DNA of 32,311 bases from Affinirhizobium lemnae. GTDB lineage: Bacteria > Pseudomonadota > Alphaproteobacteria > Rhizobiales > Rhizobiaceae. The notes under the pieces were generated by a model. The model saw nothing but the letters and a program-made list of their open reading frames with translations, ran no database searches and was not told the DNA's origin. Position 1 is the stretch's first letter. The number at the start of each line of letters is the position of its first letter. The position numbers and the translations under genes were made by a program. The DNA lies in assembly GCF_022968395.1 (NCBI RefSeq), contig NZ_JALJQZ010000042.1, forward strand, positions 1 through 32,311, read 5' to 3'. This document shows positions 6,803 through 15,096 of the stretch, one piece after another.

Positions 6803-9800
6803 CGCCTTGCCCTCGCATTCGCCGATCCGTGCAGCATTTCCAGATCACGATCCACCGAGTTGCGGCGTGGCTGCCAAAGCCCGCGGCGGCGGGCCGACAT
6901 CAACCGGTCGGCGATGGAGCGAGCCGCTTCCGGGTTCTGGTCCAACACGAAATCACGCACCCGTTCATCGGCTACATAGGCATCATAAATGGCTTCGATC
7001 AGGCTTTGGGGAACGGCTTGCGTCGTTTCGGCAAAGCCGACGAGGCGGTCCACCGTCTCGGCGAATTCCGCAGCACCACGCGGGCCATGGCGCATCTGCC
7101 CGTCAATGAAGCGTGGGTTCACGGCGCGGGCGCGCACCACGCGCGTTACGGCTTCGGCCACCGAGCGAGCGCGGGGTTTATGCGGGTTCGTTGTATCCAG
7201 CGAAATCAGGTCCGCCTTGCCGCCAAGCGCTGCGACGGCTGCGGCAAAGCCACCGATGAAGGCCACATCGCCGGAACCATCCAGCAGGTCGCGGCCCGGA
7301 TCGTCGCCCGTATGCACCAGAAGGTCGGCCTGTTTCACCCGTTCTGCAAAGGTGCTTGAGGCTTCGAAGCCTTCACCGTCAGCCCCGCCAAAGGCATGGC
7401 TTGTCATGGCAAGATAGGCGCGGCCAAGCTCCTCACGCGCCTGCCAGTCGCCGGATGAAAGCTTTTCCTCGATGCCGGAGCCGTAAGTGCCAGGTGCAGA
7501 ACCGAAAATGCGTGGCGGGATCTGCCCAAGCCGCTTCGCCTCTTCCGCTAGAGGGTTATCGCCATCAGCCTCCTCGCGGGTCGCTATGGAGCGGGTAGCG
7601 GCATCCAGCAGCGCAATCAGCGAGGGGAACATGTCGCGGAACAGGCCAGAAATGCGGAAGGTGACGTCAACACGCGGACGGCCCAGTTGCGCGGGCGGAA
7701 GCACTTCGATACCGGTCACACGTCCGGTTGCGGCATCCTGAACAGGCCTTGCGCCCATCAGCGCCAGCCCTTGTGCCACTTCCTCGCCGCCGCTGCGCAG
7801 GCTGGCGCTTCCCCACAGATCGATCACAAGGCTTTTCGGCCAGTCGCCATGGTCCTGAAGGTAGCGGCGGATGACTTCATCCGCCGCTAGCCTGCCAAGC
7901 TCGAAGGCGGTCGGCGTCGGCATGGTGCGCGGGTCGGACGCATAGAGATTGCGGCCTGTTGGCAGCACATCGCGACGGCCACGAGCCGGTGCACCGGAGG
8001 GGCCCGGGTATACGAAACGGCCATCCAGTGCGGCCAGCAGAGCCTCGCGCTCGGCGTTTGCGCTTTGGAGCCGCAGCGGATCGCCTTCCTCTTGATCGGC
8101 GCGGCCAAACACATGCTGGCCGTCCTTGATGGCAAAATCTTTCAGGTCGCAGAGAAAGGCGTCGATACGCGAAAGGGCGGTATCCGGATCTTCCTCGCGA
8201 GAAATGCCTGCCTCTGCTGCCAACCCCGTTCCTTCAGCGGTTTCTACAATCAGTTTTGCCAACCGGTCGCGGCGCTTGCGATCCAGCCCGTCGGCCTGCG
8301 CATATTCATCCACCAGCAGTTCCAGCTTTTGCTGCGCAGGGGAAAGGCCAGCCTCCGCCAGCATGGGTGGAAGATGGCCAATCGTTTGCGCCGCAATCCG
8401 GCGCTTGGCGACCGCTGCCTCGCCGGGATTGGAGACGATGAAGGGATAGAGCACCGGCAGATTTCCGGTGACGATCTCGGGGAAGCAGTCTTGCGAAAGC
8501 GCAACATTCTTGCCCGGCAGCCATTCCAATGTGCCATGCGCCCCGACATGGATGATGGCCTGCGCGCCAAGCTCTCTCTGCATGAAACCGCCAAAGGCCA
8601 GCAGGGCATGACGCGGCGGGCGGGCCGGATCATGGTAATCGGTGCGGCGATCCGCCTCTCGTCCACGATCCGGGGCCAGTGCTACGGTCACATTGCCAAA
8701 ACGAACTGCCCGGAAGCGGAACCTTCCCGCCTGATAAGATTCGTCGGCTAAAGGATCTCCCCAGGTGCTGTGTACGGCGGAACGCGCGGCTTCGGGGAGC
8801 GATGCCAGATAATTCCCATAGATCTCTGCCTCCAGCGTTTCCGTCTGGCGCAAGACCCGGTCCATCAGGTCCTTGGCCGTAGCCGGAATATCTGTGGCCT
8901 CGTAGCCTTCGGCCTGAAGATCCCGCAGCATCTGCAGCACACTTTCCGGCACATCGAGGCCGACCGCATAGCCGGTGCGGCCATCGGCCCCCGGATAATC
9001 CGGCATAAGAATGATGATACGACGTTCTGATTTCGGCGTGGCGTAAAGCGCTAGATGCTTGAGGATACGGTCCGCCGTTGCCGCCACTCGATCCGGCTCC
9101 GGCATATTGGTAAAGCCGGTGAAGCCGAAATCTTCGCCCCCCAGCCGTTCTGCCTTGAAGGACAGTGTGCCTGCCAGAATACGGCCATCCAGTTCCGGCA
9201 GCACCACATGCATGGCAAGATCGGAAGGTCCAAGCCCGCGCTGGTTTTCTGCCCATACCTGCCGTTTGGTCGTCGCAATCACGGTCTGAAACACCGGCAT
9301 ACCAAGCACGTCGAACAGCGTCTTGCCGTCTAGTTCCGCATTGCTGGCAAAGGCGGTGGCGGTGATGATGGCCGCAGGTTTGAGTGGTGCCAGCATGTCT
9401 CGCAGATGGGTTAGCGTTGCCGCATCCTTCAACCCGGGAATGAAGACGGGCAGAACGCAAACGCCTTGATCTTCCAGCGCTTTCACCAGCGCATCAACAG
9501 GGGCGACGTCGCTTGCCAGCAGCATGGAGCGATAGAAGAGCAGCGGTAGAAGCGGTTTCTCTCCGCGCTCTGCCAGTGCCTCATCCAGCGAAACGACGCC
9601 TTTCAAAGGTCGGTAGAGGCCGAGCCTCGGCACGTCCTCGGCCTCTGGGGATGCAATACCGGCATCGCCGGATAGCTTATTGGTAAGTCGGCTAACAAGC
9701 CTGTTCAGATTATCAGGCCCGCCAGTGCGAAAGAATGCGAGAACGGAGCGGATTTCCGCCTGATCCACGGTGGAGGCGGCTTCCAGTCGCTCGTCGCGCT

Positions 9801-10158
9801 CGCTACATTCACCCGGCAGCAGATAGAGCGGAATGTTCCGCTCTCTGGCGATACGCGCCAGCTCATCCACCCCGTAGCGCCAGCGATCATAGCCACCGAG
9901 AATGCGGACGAGGATCAGCTTGGCGTGCCGGGCCACCTTGTCAGCCCAAAGGTCCACCGACATGGGATGGCGCAGGTCGGAAAGCTGGGCCAGGCGCAGG
10001 GAAAGCCCGGACGGCTTCAACCGGTTCCAGGCGCTGGCAATGCCGTTCAGGTCGCTATCGGTAAAGGACAGCACCACCACATCCCCCGGCGTCTGGTTCA
10101 GATCGACCGGCTCAATCAGATCGTCGAGCGATGAGGATGTGGTGGCGAGAATATGCAT
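6799..10158 (-). CDS. cobN: Aerobic cobaltochelatase large subunit CobN (compact form)
   Basis: CobN is the large subunit that, with CobS and CobT and ATP, inserts cobalt into hydrogenobyrinic acid a,c-diamide. It is homologous to ChlH/BchH of magnesium chelatase. Clear marks are HPMSVD near the N-terminus, AHGTLEWLPGKNVALS mid-protein, GPSGAPARGRRDVLPTGRN around residues 715-735, ISGLFRDMFPSLI, and RARAVNPRFIDGQMRHG near the end. It has 1119 residues, whereas I recall about 1275 for the P. denitrificans subunit. Much of the gap lies near residue 680-712, between DGQHVFG and LLAALDGRFV. No cobS or cobT is in the window. The ATG overlaps the cobW stop (10156-10160). Confidence 0.93.
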   Translation of the reverse strand: MHILATTSSSLDDLIEPVDLNQTPGDVVVLSFTDSDLNGIASAWNRLKPSGLSLRLAQLSDLRHPMSVDLWADKVARHAKLILVRILGGYDRWRYGVDELARIARERNIPLYLLPGECSERDERLEAASTVDQAEIRSVLAFFRTGGPDNLNRLVSRLTNKLSGDAGIASPEAEDVPRLGLYRPLKGVVSLDEALAERGEKPLLPLLFYRSMLLASDVAPVDALVKALEDQGVCVLPVFIPGLKDAATLTHLRDMLAPLKPAAIITATAFASNAELDGKTLFDVLGMPVFQTVIATTKRQVWAENQRGLGPSDLAMHVVLPELDGRILAGTLSFKAERLGGEDFGFTGFTNMPEPDRVAATADRILKHLALYATPKSERRIIILMPDYPGADGRTGYAVGLDVPESVLQMLRDLQAEGYEATDIPATAKDLMDRVLRQTETLEAEIYGNYLASLPEAARSAVHSTWGDPLADESYQAGRFRFRAVRFGNVTVALAPDRGREADRRTDYHDPARPPRHALLAFGGFMQRELGAQAIIHVGAHGTLEWLPGKNVALSQDCFPEIVTGNLPVLYPFIVSNPGEAAVAKRRIAAQTIGHLPPMLAEAGLSPAQQKLELLVDEYAQADGLDRKRRDRLAKLIVETAEGTGLAAEAGISREEDPDTALSRIDAFLCDLKDFAIKDGQHVFGRADQEEGDPLRLQSANAEREALLAALDGRFVYPGPSGAPARGRRDVLPTGRNLYASDPRTMPTPTAFELGRLAADEVIRRYLQDHGDWPKSLVIDLWGSASLRSGGEEVAQGLALMGARPVQDAATGRVTGIEVLPPAQLGRPRVDVTFRISGLFRDMFPSLIALLDAATRSIATREEADGDNPLAEEAKRLGQIPPRIFGSAPGTYGSGIEEKLSSGDWQAREELGRAYLAMTSHAFGGADGEGFEASSTFAERVKQADLLVHTGDDPGRDLLDGSGDVAFIGGFAAAVAALGGKADLISLDTTNPHKPRARSVAEAVTRVVRARAVNPRFIDGQMRHGPRGAAEFAETVDRLVGFAETTQAVPQSLIEAIYDAYVADERVRDFVLDQNPEAARSIADRLMSARRRGLWQPRRNSVDRDLEMLHGSANARARR

Positions 10159-11195
10159 CAGGCGGCCAACAACTTCCCGATTTTTGCGACGTCGATGCCC
10201 TTTTCGCCGATCACGACGAGGCGCGAACGGCGGGTTTCACCGGTGTTCCACGGGCGGTCGAAATAGTGGTTCACGCGCGGGCCAACCGCCTGCACCAGAA
10301 GCCGCATCGGCTTGCCGGATACTTCGACGTAGCCCTTGATGCGCAGCACCTTTTCAGCATCCGTCACATCGGCAATGCGCTTGCTGAGTTCTTCCGGGCT
10401 GGCAATGGCCGGAATATCCAGCACGAAGCTGTCGAAATCGTCGTGCTCGTGGTCCAGCTCGTCATCGTGATGCGTCTTGCGGTTCTCGATATCGTCTTCC
10501 ACCGCCAGGCCAAGGCCGATGAAGATGGCCGGATCGATCTCCCCATTCTGCGAATTGACGATGCGCACGGCACGTGGCAGGTGGTCCTCCACATGAGCCC
10601 GGGCCTTTTCAAGATCTGCTTCGTTCAGCAGATCAGACTTGGTGAGGATCACAAGATCGGCGCAGGCAATCTGGTCTTCGAAGACTTCTTCGACCGGATC
10701 GTCATGATCGAGAGACTGGTCTTCAGCACGCTGGGCGGCAAGGGCCTCCATGTCGTCGGCAACGCGGCCTTCGGCCAACGCCAGACCATCGACCACGGCC
10801 ACGACGCCATCCACCGTCACGCGGCTTTTCACGCCCGGCCATTGGAAGGCCTGAACCAGCGGCTTTGGTAGAGCAAGACCCGAAGTCTCAATCAGGATGT
10901 GATCGACCTTAGGCTCCATGGCGAGGATCTTGTCGATGGCTGGCACGAAATCATCCGCCACGGTGCAGCAGATGCAGCCATTGGCAAGCTCGATGATATT
11001 GTCTTCCGGGCAGTTTTCGATGCCGCAGCTCTTCAGGATTTCGCCGTCGATGCCGACATCGCCGAACTCGTTGACGATCACGGCCAGGCGCTTGCCCTTG
11101 ATGTTTTCCAGTGCGTGACGCAGCAGCGTGGTTTTTCCGGCCCCTAAAAAGCCGGTGACGACAGTGCAGGGCACGCGGGCGAGCGAATTGGTCAT
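10158..11195 (-). CDS. cobW: CobW, COG0523-family metal-handling GTPase
   Basis: CobW is a G3E-family GTPase thought to supply or guard cobalt for the CobNST chelatase. The 345-residue protein shows Walker A GFLGAGKTT at 15-23, the family's metal-binding CICC at residues 74-77 (in NGCICCT), and the guanine-specificity TKSD in VILTKSDLL. Near residues 240-255 is a His/Asp/Glu-rich loop (HHDDELDHEHDDFD), a plausible extra metal-binding or metal-buffering segment. The C-terminal CobW_C domain carries LRIKGYVEVSG. It lies directly before cobN with a 4-base overlap, which supports a role in cobalt delivery. The specific metal is inferred from family and context. Confidence 0.93.
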   Translation of the reverse strand: MTNSLARVPCTVVTGFLGAGKTTLLRHALENIKGKRLAVIVNEFGDVGIDGEILKSCGIENCPEDNIIELANGCICCTVADDFVPAIDKILAMEPKVDHILIETSGLALPKPLVQAFQWPGVKSRVTVDGVVAVVDGLALAEGRVADDMEALAAQRAEDQSLDHDDPVEEVFEDQIACADLVILTKSDLLNEADLEKARAHVEDHLPRAVRIVNSQNGEIDPAIFIGLGLAVEDDIENRKTHHDDELDHEHDDFDSFVLDIPAIASPEELSKRIADVTDAEKVLRIKGYVEVSGKPMRLLVQAVGPRVNHYFDRPWNTGETRRSRLVVIGEKGIDVAKIGKLLAA

Positions 11196-11641
11196 GAAGT
11201 CTGTCCTTCGACGTTTGCGAGAATGGGTGTAAGCGGCGGAATGCGGGCAATCATGCCGCGCTTGAGGCTTTCGGGGCGGCCCTTCCAGGGCATCAGGCCA
11301 TCGGTGGAACCGGCCAGCAGACGTGCGCCCTCCAGCAGATCATCAGCTGAATCGGTGCCGAGATCGCCGAACACATAGGACCAGCCATCGGCGCTCTGAA
11401 TGCTGGCACTCAAGGCCCGCTTGCAGTTGGCGAGGCAGGCAACAGAGCGAATTTCCACGCCCTCAGCTGCCAGCGCCTTGGCGCGTTCCGCCAGCACGGC
11501 ACCGTCGCGCGGCGCATCGACGGCTTCCTGCCCACTGCGGCAGGTTTCGCAGACATGAATCACGACATTCGCAACGTCACGTGCTACGGCATCCTGTCTG
11601 TCCGGTCGTGTCGAGAGATCCAAGAATCCACCCCAAATCAT
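11192..11641 (-). CDS. DUF1636 family, small cysteine-rich ferredoxin-like protein
   Basis: This is the first gene after the cobalamin riboswitch and overlaps cobW by four bases. From the ATG at 11641 it is 149 residues, with Cys31 and Cys34 in CETC and Cys69 and Cys73 in CLANC. That spacing fits the thioredoxin-like [2Fe-2S] ferredoxin or metal-binding fold assigned to DUF1636, which often neighbours cobW and cobN. Its function is unknown; a part in cobalt handling or electron supply is only suggested by position. The start is uncertain. The frame runs upstream into the riboswitch, the ATG at 11641 has no clear ribosome binding site, and a TTG at 11623 preceded by GGTGGA is an alternative. 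Confidence 0.7.
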   Translation of the reverse strand: MIWGGFLDLSTRPDRQDAVARDVANVVIHVCETCRSGQEAVDAPRDGAVLAERAKALAAEGVEIRSVACLANCKRALSASIQSADGWSYVFGDLGTDSADDLLEGARLLAGSTDGLMPWKGRPESLKRGMIARIPPLTPILANVEGQTS

Positions 11642-11734
11642 TGTTACAATGGGGCGCTTCCATGTCAGGCTACTCACCTCACATGGTTTGATACATCCTT
11701 GCCCGGAGCACCCCGCCCGGCGGATTTCATGCAT

Positions 11735-11934
11735 AAACGGCAGGTCTCCTGGCTCGCGACCATCGTGCCTGCGCCGCCTTCCCGAAGATGTCTTCAGTGG
11801 CATTATGCGCCGGACGTTCCATCCTTCTGAAAAGGCGGAAGGCCGCTTACAGTTGCGGGGGCAGCCGTGGTTTAGGCGAAAATTCCGCACCACGTTCCCT
11901 CTTAGCTTTCCCCGTTGCCGGGAAAAGACCGTTT
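11735..11934 (-). promoter_or_regulatory. Cobalamin (B12) riboswitch aptamer
   Basis: Read on the minus strand, the region carries the hallmark segments in order. P1 is AAACGG (11934-11929) pairing with CCGTTT (11740-11735). A GAGGGAAC...GGTGCGG segment follows, then GGCTGCCCCCGCAACTGTAA, then AATGCCACTG (the CCACTG core), and last the B12 box GAGCCAGGAGACCTGCC. It lies upstream of the DUF1636-cobW-cobN operon and should lower its expression when adenosylcobalamin is plentiful. About 90 bases separate the aptamer from the first candidate start. I see no clear U-tailed terminator there, so translational control is the more likely mechanism. Confidence 0.95.
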
Positions 11935-11944
11935 ACAGCCGCTC

Positions 11945-11972
11945 ACTATGCCCTTGTGCAACTTCCTGTCAA
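11945..11972 (-). promoter_or_regulatory. Sigma-70-type promoter of the riboswitch-controlled cob operon
   Basis: On the minus strand a perfect -35 hexamer TTGACA (11972-11967) is followed after 16 bases by CATAGT (11950-11945), a fair -10. Transcription would begin near 11938, only a few bases before the first paired strand of the B12 aptamer at 11934. That placement is what one expects for a riboswitch leader and makes the match much more convincing than the hexamers alone. Confidence 0.65.
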
Positions 11973-11994
11973 TGGTGATCACGGCAGGGGGCAA

Positions 11995-12022
11995 TTGCCG
12001 CGCGGATCGTTTTGACTATAGT
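11995..12022 (+). promoter_or_regulatory. Candidate promoter for cobO-cobQ
   Basis: TTGCCG (11995-12000) and TATAGT (12017-12022) are separated by 16 bases. The start point would fall near 12028, about 30 bases before the preferred cobO start. It lies back to back with the minus-strand promoter of the riboswitch transcript. No B12 aptamer lies on this side, so cobO-cobQ would escape the riboswitch. This is a pattern match only. Confidence 0.35.
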
Positions 12023-12057
12023 CCGCCGCTCCATTGACAGCACGCAGGGAGAGGCCG

Positions 12058-12672
12058 GTGAAGGAGATCGACGAAAGCGAAGCGGAACGTCATCGCCGCA
12101 AGATGGCCAATCGCAAAGCGGTGCAGGATGCTGAAGTGGCCTCCAAAACCATCGAAAAAGGTTTGCTGATCGTCAACACGGGTCCGGGTAAGGGCAAATC
12201 GACAGCGGCTTTCGGGTTGGCATTGCGCATGCTGGGCCATGGACGAAAGGTCGCCGTGGTGCAGTTCATCAAGGGTGCCTGGGATACGGGCGAGCGCGTG
12301 GCGCTGGAAACCTTCGGTAACCGCGTGATCTGGCACACCATGGGTGAGGGCTTCACCTGGGATACGCAGGACCTGAAGCGGGATGTCGCGGCCGCCGAGC
12401 GTGCTTGGGAAAAGGCCAAGGAGATGATGGCGCTGCCGGATGTCGGCCTGTTGATCCTCGATGAGCTGAATATCGCGCTGCGCTACGATTACCTCGACCT
12501 CGAAAAGGTCATCGCGGATTTGACTGCCCGCAGGCCGGATCTGCACGTCATCGTCACCGGTCGTAACGCCAAGGCACCGTTGATCGAAGCCGCCGATATG
12601 GTGACGGAGATGACGCTTGTGAAGCATCACTTCAAGGCGGGCGTGAAGGCGCAGGCCGGGATAGAGTTCTGA
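12058..12672 (+). CDS. cobO: Corrinoid adenosyltransferase CobO (BtuR/CobA-type)
   Basis: CobO transfers the 5'-deoxyadenosyl group from ATP to the cobalt of reduced corrinoids, forming the adenosyl form. The P-loop GPGKGKST is at residues 42-49. Family segments VVQFIKGAWDTGE, GEGFTWDTQD, LDELNIALRYDYL and HVIVTGRNAKAPLIEAADMV-like text follow in the expected order. I chose GTG at 12058 because AGGGAGAGG (12046-12054) lies a few bases upstream, giving 204 residues. A TTG at 12034 would add eight residues but has no comparable ribosome binding site. The stop overlaps the cobQ start (TGATG at 12670-12674), so the two are translationally coupled. Confidence 0.94.
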   Translation: MKEIDESEAERHRRKMANRKAVQDAEVASKTIEKGLLIVNTGPGKGKSTAAFGLALRMLGHGRKVAVVQFIKGAWDTGERVALETFGNRVIWHTMGEGFTWDTQDLKRDVAAAERAWEKAKEMMALPDVGLLILDELNIALRYDYLDLEKVIADLTARRPDLHVIVTGRNAKAPLIEAADMVTEMTLVKHHFKAGVKAQAGIEF

Positions 12673-14141
12673 TGTTAAAGCCCCCCGCCAAGGCATTGAT
12701 GTTTCAGGGAACGGGCTCGGATGTCGGCAAGTCGCTTGTCGTGGCGGGTCTGGCGCGTGCCTTTACTCTGCGCGGGCTGAAGGTCCTGCCGTTCAAGCCG
12801 CAGAATATGTCGAACAATGCGGCCGTGACCGCTGATGGCGGGGAGATTGGTCGGGCGCAGGCGCTGCAGGCGCGTGCCGCTCGCGCTCCCCTTTCAGTGC
12901 ACATGAACCCGGTTCTTCTGAAGCCGCAAAGCGAGGTGGGTGCGCAGATTGTCGTGCAGGGCAAGGTGCGCGGCAATGCCAAGGCTGCCGAATACCAGCA
13001 GATCAAGGCGGGGCTGATGTCAGCCGTTCTGGAAAGCTTCGAGCAACTGAAGGCTCAAGCCGATCTGGTGCTGGTGGAAGGGGCAGGCAGCGCGTCCGAA
13101 GTCAATCTTCGCCGCAATGATATTGCCAATATGGGCTTTGCCCGCGCCGCCAATGTGCCTGTCGTGCTGATCGGCGATATCGATCGTGGTGGCGTCATCG
13201 CCAGCCTCGCGGGCACGAAAACGGTGGTGGATGCAGCTGACGCGGCCATGATCCGCGGCTTCATCGTCAATCGGTTTCGTGGCGACCCCAGCCTGTTCGA
13301 TGAAGGCATGCGGATGATCGAGGGCTTTACCGGCTGGCAGCCAATCGGCCTTTTGCCGCATTTTGCCGAGGCTGCCCGGCTTCCGGCAGAAGATGCTCTG
13401 GCGCTGCATTCAAAGCCGGAACCAAAACCGGGCGCAAGGATCCGCATCGCGGTGCCGATCCTGCCGCATGTTTCCAATTTTGATGATCTTGATCCGCTGG
13501 ATGCCGAACCGGATGTTGAACTGATCCGTGTCAGGCCTGGCGGTGTGCTGCCTGCGAATGCCGATCTCGTTCTGCTGCTGGGTTCCAAGGCAACGATTTC
13601 AGATTTGCAAGTTCTGAAGTCGGCAGGCTTCGATATCGATATCGCCGCACATGTGCGGCAGGGAAAGCCGGTGCTTGGCCTCTGCGGCGGCTATCAGATG
13701 CTGGGAAAATGCGTGGCTGACCCTGATGGGATGGAAGGGCCTGCCGGTGTCGTCGAGCCGGGGCTCGGTCTGCTGGATATCGAAACACGATTGACGGGCG
13801 ACAAACGTCTTGTGGCCGTAGAGGGACAGACTGCCGACGGCGTTTCCTTTGCCGGCTACGAAATGCATGTGGGCGAGACGTCAGGGTCGGATTGCGAGCG
13901 TGCTTTCGCCGTGATCGATGGTCGCGGTGAAGGTGCGGTTTCCGCTTCCGGGCTTGTTTCCGGCACCTATGTGCATGGGCTTTTCGCCGATGATGCGCAG
14001 CGTTCCAGCTGGTTGAAGCGGCTGGGGGGCGAGGCCTCAAGCCTGGATTATGAACAGGGCGTGGAACAGGTTCTGGATCGTCTGGCCGCGCATATCGAGC
14101 GGCATCTGGATCTGGATTTGCTGCTCAGGTTAGCGCGCTGA
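12672..14141 (+). CDS. cobQ: Cobyric acid synthase CobQ (glutamine-hydrolysing)
   Basis: CobQ amidates the b, d, e and g carboxylates of adenosylcobyrinic acid a,c-diamide to give adenosylcobyric acid, using ATP and glutamine. The 489-residue protein has an N-terminal dethiobiotin-synthetase-like ATPase with GTGSDVGKS (residues 13-21) and LPFKPQNMSNNA. The C-terminal class I glutaminase-like domain has the nucleophile Cys338 in GLCGGYQML and a late histidine in GTYVHGLFAD. The FEGYEMH-type motif appears here as FAGYEMHVGET. The ATG overlaps the cobO stop, and the last 17 bases overlap convergent cobD. Confidence 0.96.
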   Translation: MLKPPAKALMFQGTGSDVGKSLVVAGLARAFTLRGLKVLPFKPQNMSNNAAVTADGGEIGRAQALQARAARAPLSVHMNPVLLKPQSEVGAQIVVQGKVRGNAKAAEYQQIKAGLMSAVLESFEQLKAQADLVLVEGAGSASEVNLRRNDIANMGFARAANVPVVLIGDIDRGGVIASLAGTKTVVDAADAAMIRGFIVNRFRGDPSLFDEGMRMIEGFTGWQPIGLLPHFAEAARLPAEDALALHSKPEPKPGARIRIAVPILPHVSNFDDLDPLDAEPDVELIRVRPGGVLPANADLVLLLGSKATISDLQVLKSAGFDIDIAAHVRQGKPVLGLCGGYQMLGKCVADPDGMEGPAGVVEPGLGLLDIETRLTGDKRLVAVEGQTADGVSFAGYEMHVGETSGSDCERAFAVIDGRGEGAVSASGLVSGTYVHGLFADDAQRSSWLKRLGGEASSLDYEQGVEQVLDRLAAHIERHLDLDLLLRLAR

Positions 14142-15096
14142 TCGTAACCGCCAGAACTCCGAACAGGGCAATCAGCAGCAGATCGGCAGTGCGGGCAAGG
14201 GTCAGGGCGCGGCGAATATCTGCGGCGGTTGCCTCGCGCCGTCCGCCTTCTCCCATGAAATGGTCGCCCACCAGTTCGCCGCCATAAACACGCGGTCCGG
14301 CAAGGGCGAGACCCAGCGCACCGGCCATGGCCGCTTCCGGCCAGCCTGCATTGGGAGATTTATGCTTGGCCGCATCGCGCCGGACCGCTGCCCATGCGTC
14401 TTGGTGCGATGCACCGGGGGTCGCCCAAGCTGCAGCCGTAAAGAGAAGGGCCGTCAGGCGCGAGGCCGGAAGGTTGATGAGGTCGTCAAAACGTGCCGCT
14501 GCCCAGCCATAGGCATGATATCGTTCGTTCTTGTGGCCGATCATGCTATCAGCTGTATTGGTCGCCTTGTAGGCGGTGCCACCAGCAAGCCCCAGAAGTC
14601 CAAGCCAGAGGGCAGGGGCCGTGATGCCATCGGAAAAGTTTTCGGCAAGGCTTTCAATCGCCGCGCGGCACACACCTGCCTCATCCAGCTGGTCCGGGTC
14701 ACGGCCGACGATCATGGAAACCGCCTTGCGTCCGGCTTCCAGACCGCCGGTTTCCAGCGCATCGGCCACGGCGCGCACATGGTCCTCAAGACTTTTCTGC
14801 GCCAGAAGGCTGGAGGAGACGATTGCCGCCAGTATAAGGCCCAGCGGCAACCACAGAAGAACGCCTTCAAGCGCTGCCGCAAGTGCAATGCTGATGGCCA
14901 GTAGCAGGACGAAACAGATCAACCCGTTGCGGCGTCGAGTTTTGAAGCTTTCGGAAAGCGTGTTGAAACGCCCTTCTAGCCGGGAGATCAAATTGCCGAT
15001 CCAGATGACCGGGTGGCCGATGCGCTCCACAAGCCATTGCGGATAGCCGACAAGCCGTTCAATAACGAGGGCGATAAAGGCAAGCGTGAAAGCCAT
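14125..15096 (-). CDS. cobD: Adenosylcobinamide-phosphate synthase CobD (CbiB family)
   Basis: This integral membrane protein joins the aminopropanol arm to adenosylcobyric acid, using the product of the threonine-phosphate decarboxylase encoded next door. Here cobD is the P. denitrificans name; the enterobacterial name is cbiB. The 323 residues include IERLVGYPQW, GHPVIWIGNLIS, ESLAENFSDGITAPALW and a KATNTADSMIGHKNERY segment, all typical of CbiB. Several hydrophobic spans are visible, near the N-terminus, residues 55-100, the middle, and the C-terminus. The start lies in a CCATGG palindrome that also carries the cobC start on the other strand. The 3' end overlaps cobQ by 17 bases. Confidence 0.93.
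   Translation of the reverse strand: MAFTLAFIALVIERLVGYPQWLVERIGHPVIWIGNLISRLEGRFNTLSESFKTRRRNGLICFVLLLAISIALAAALEGVLLWLPLGLILAAIVSSSLLAQKSLEDHVRAVADALETGGLEAGRKAVSMIVGRDPDQLDEAGVCRAAIESLAENFSDGITAPALWLGLLGLAGGTAYKATNTADSMIGHKNERYHAYGWAAARFDDLINLPASRLTALLFTAAAWATPGASHQDAWAAVRRDAAKHKSPNAGWPEAAMAGALGLALAGPRVYGGELVGDHFMGEGGRREATAADIRRALTLARTADLLLIALFGVLAVTISALT

Noticed and set aside
10131..10871. A 246-codon open frame on the plus strand opposite cobW and the start of cobN
   Set aside because: It is antisense to clear cobW coding sequence, has no recognisable domain or ribosome binding site, and is expected from GC-rich codon bias.
11642..11893. N-terminal extension of the DUF1636 frame into the riboswitch
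   Set aside because: The frame is open there only by chance; the extension is Arg-rich and its DNA is fully explained by the B12 aptamer.
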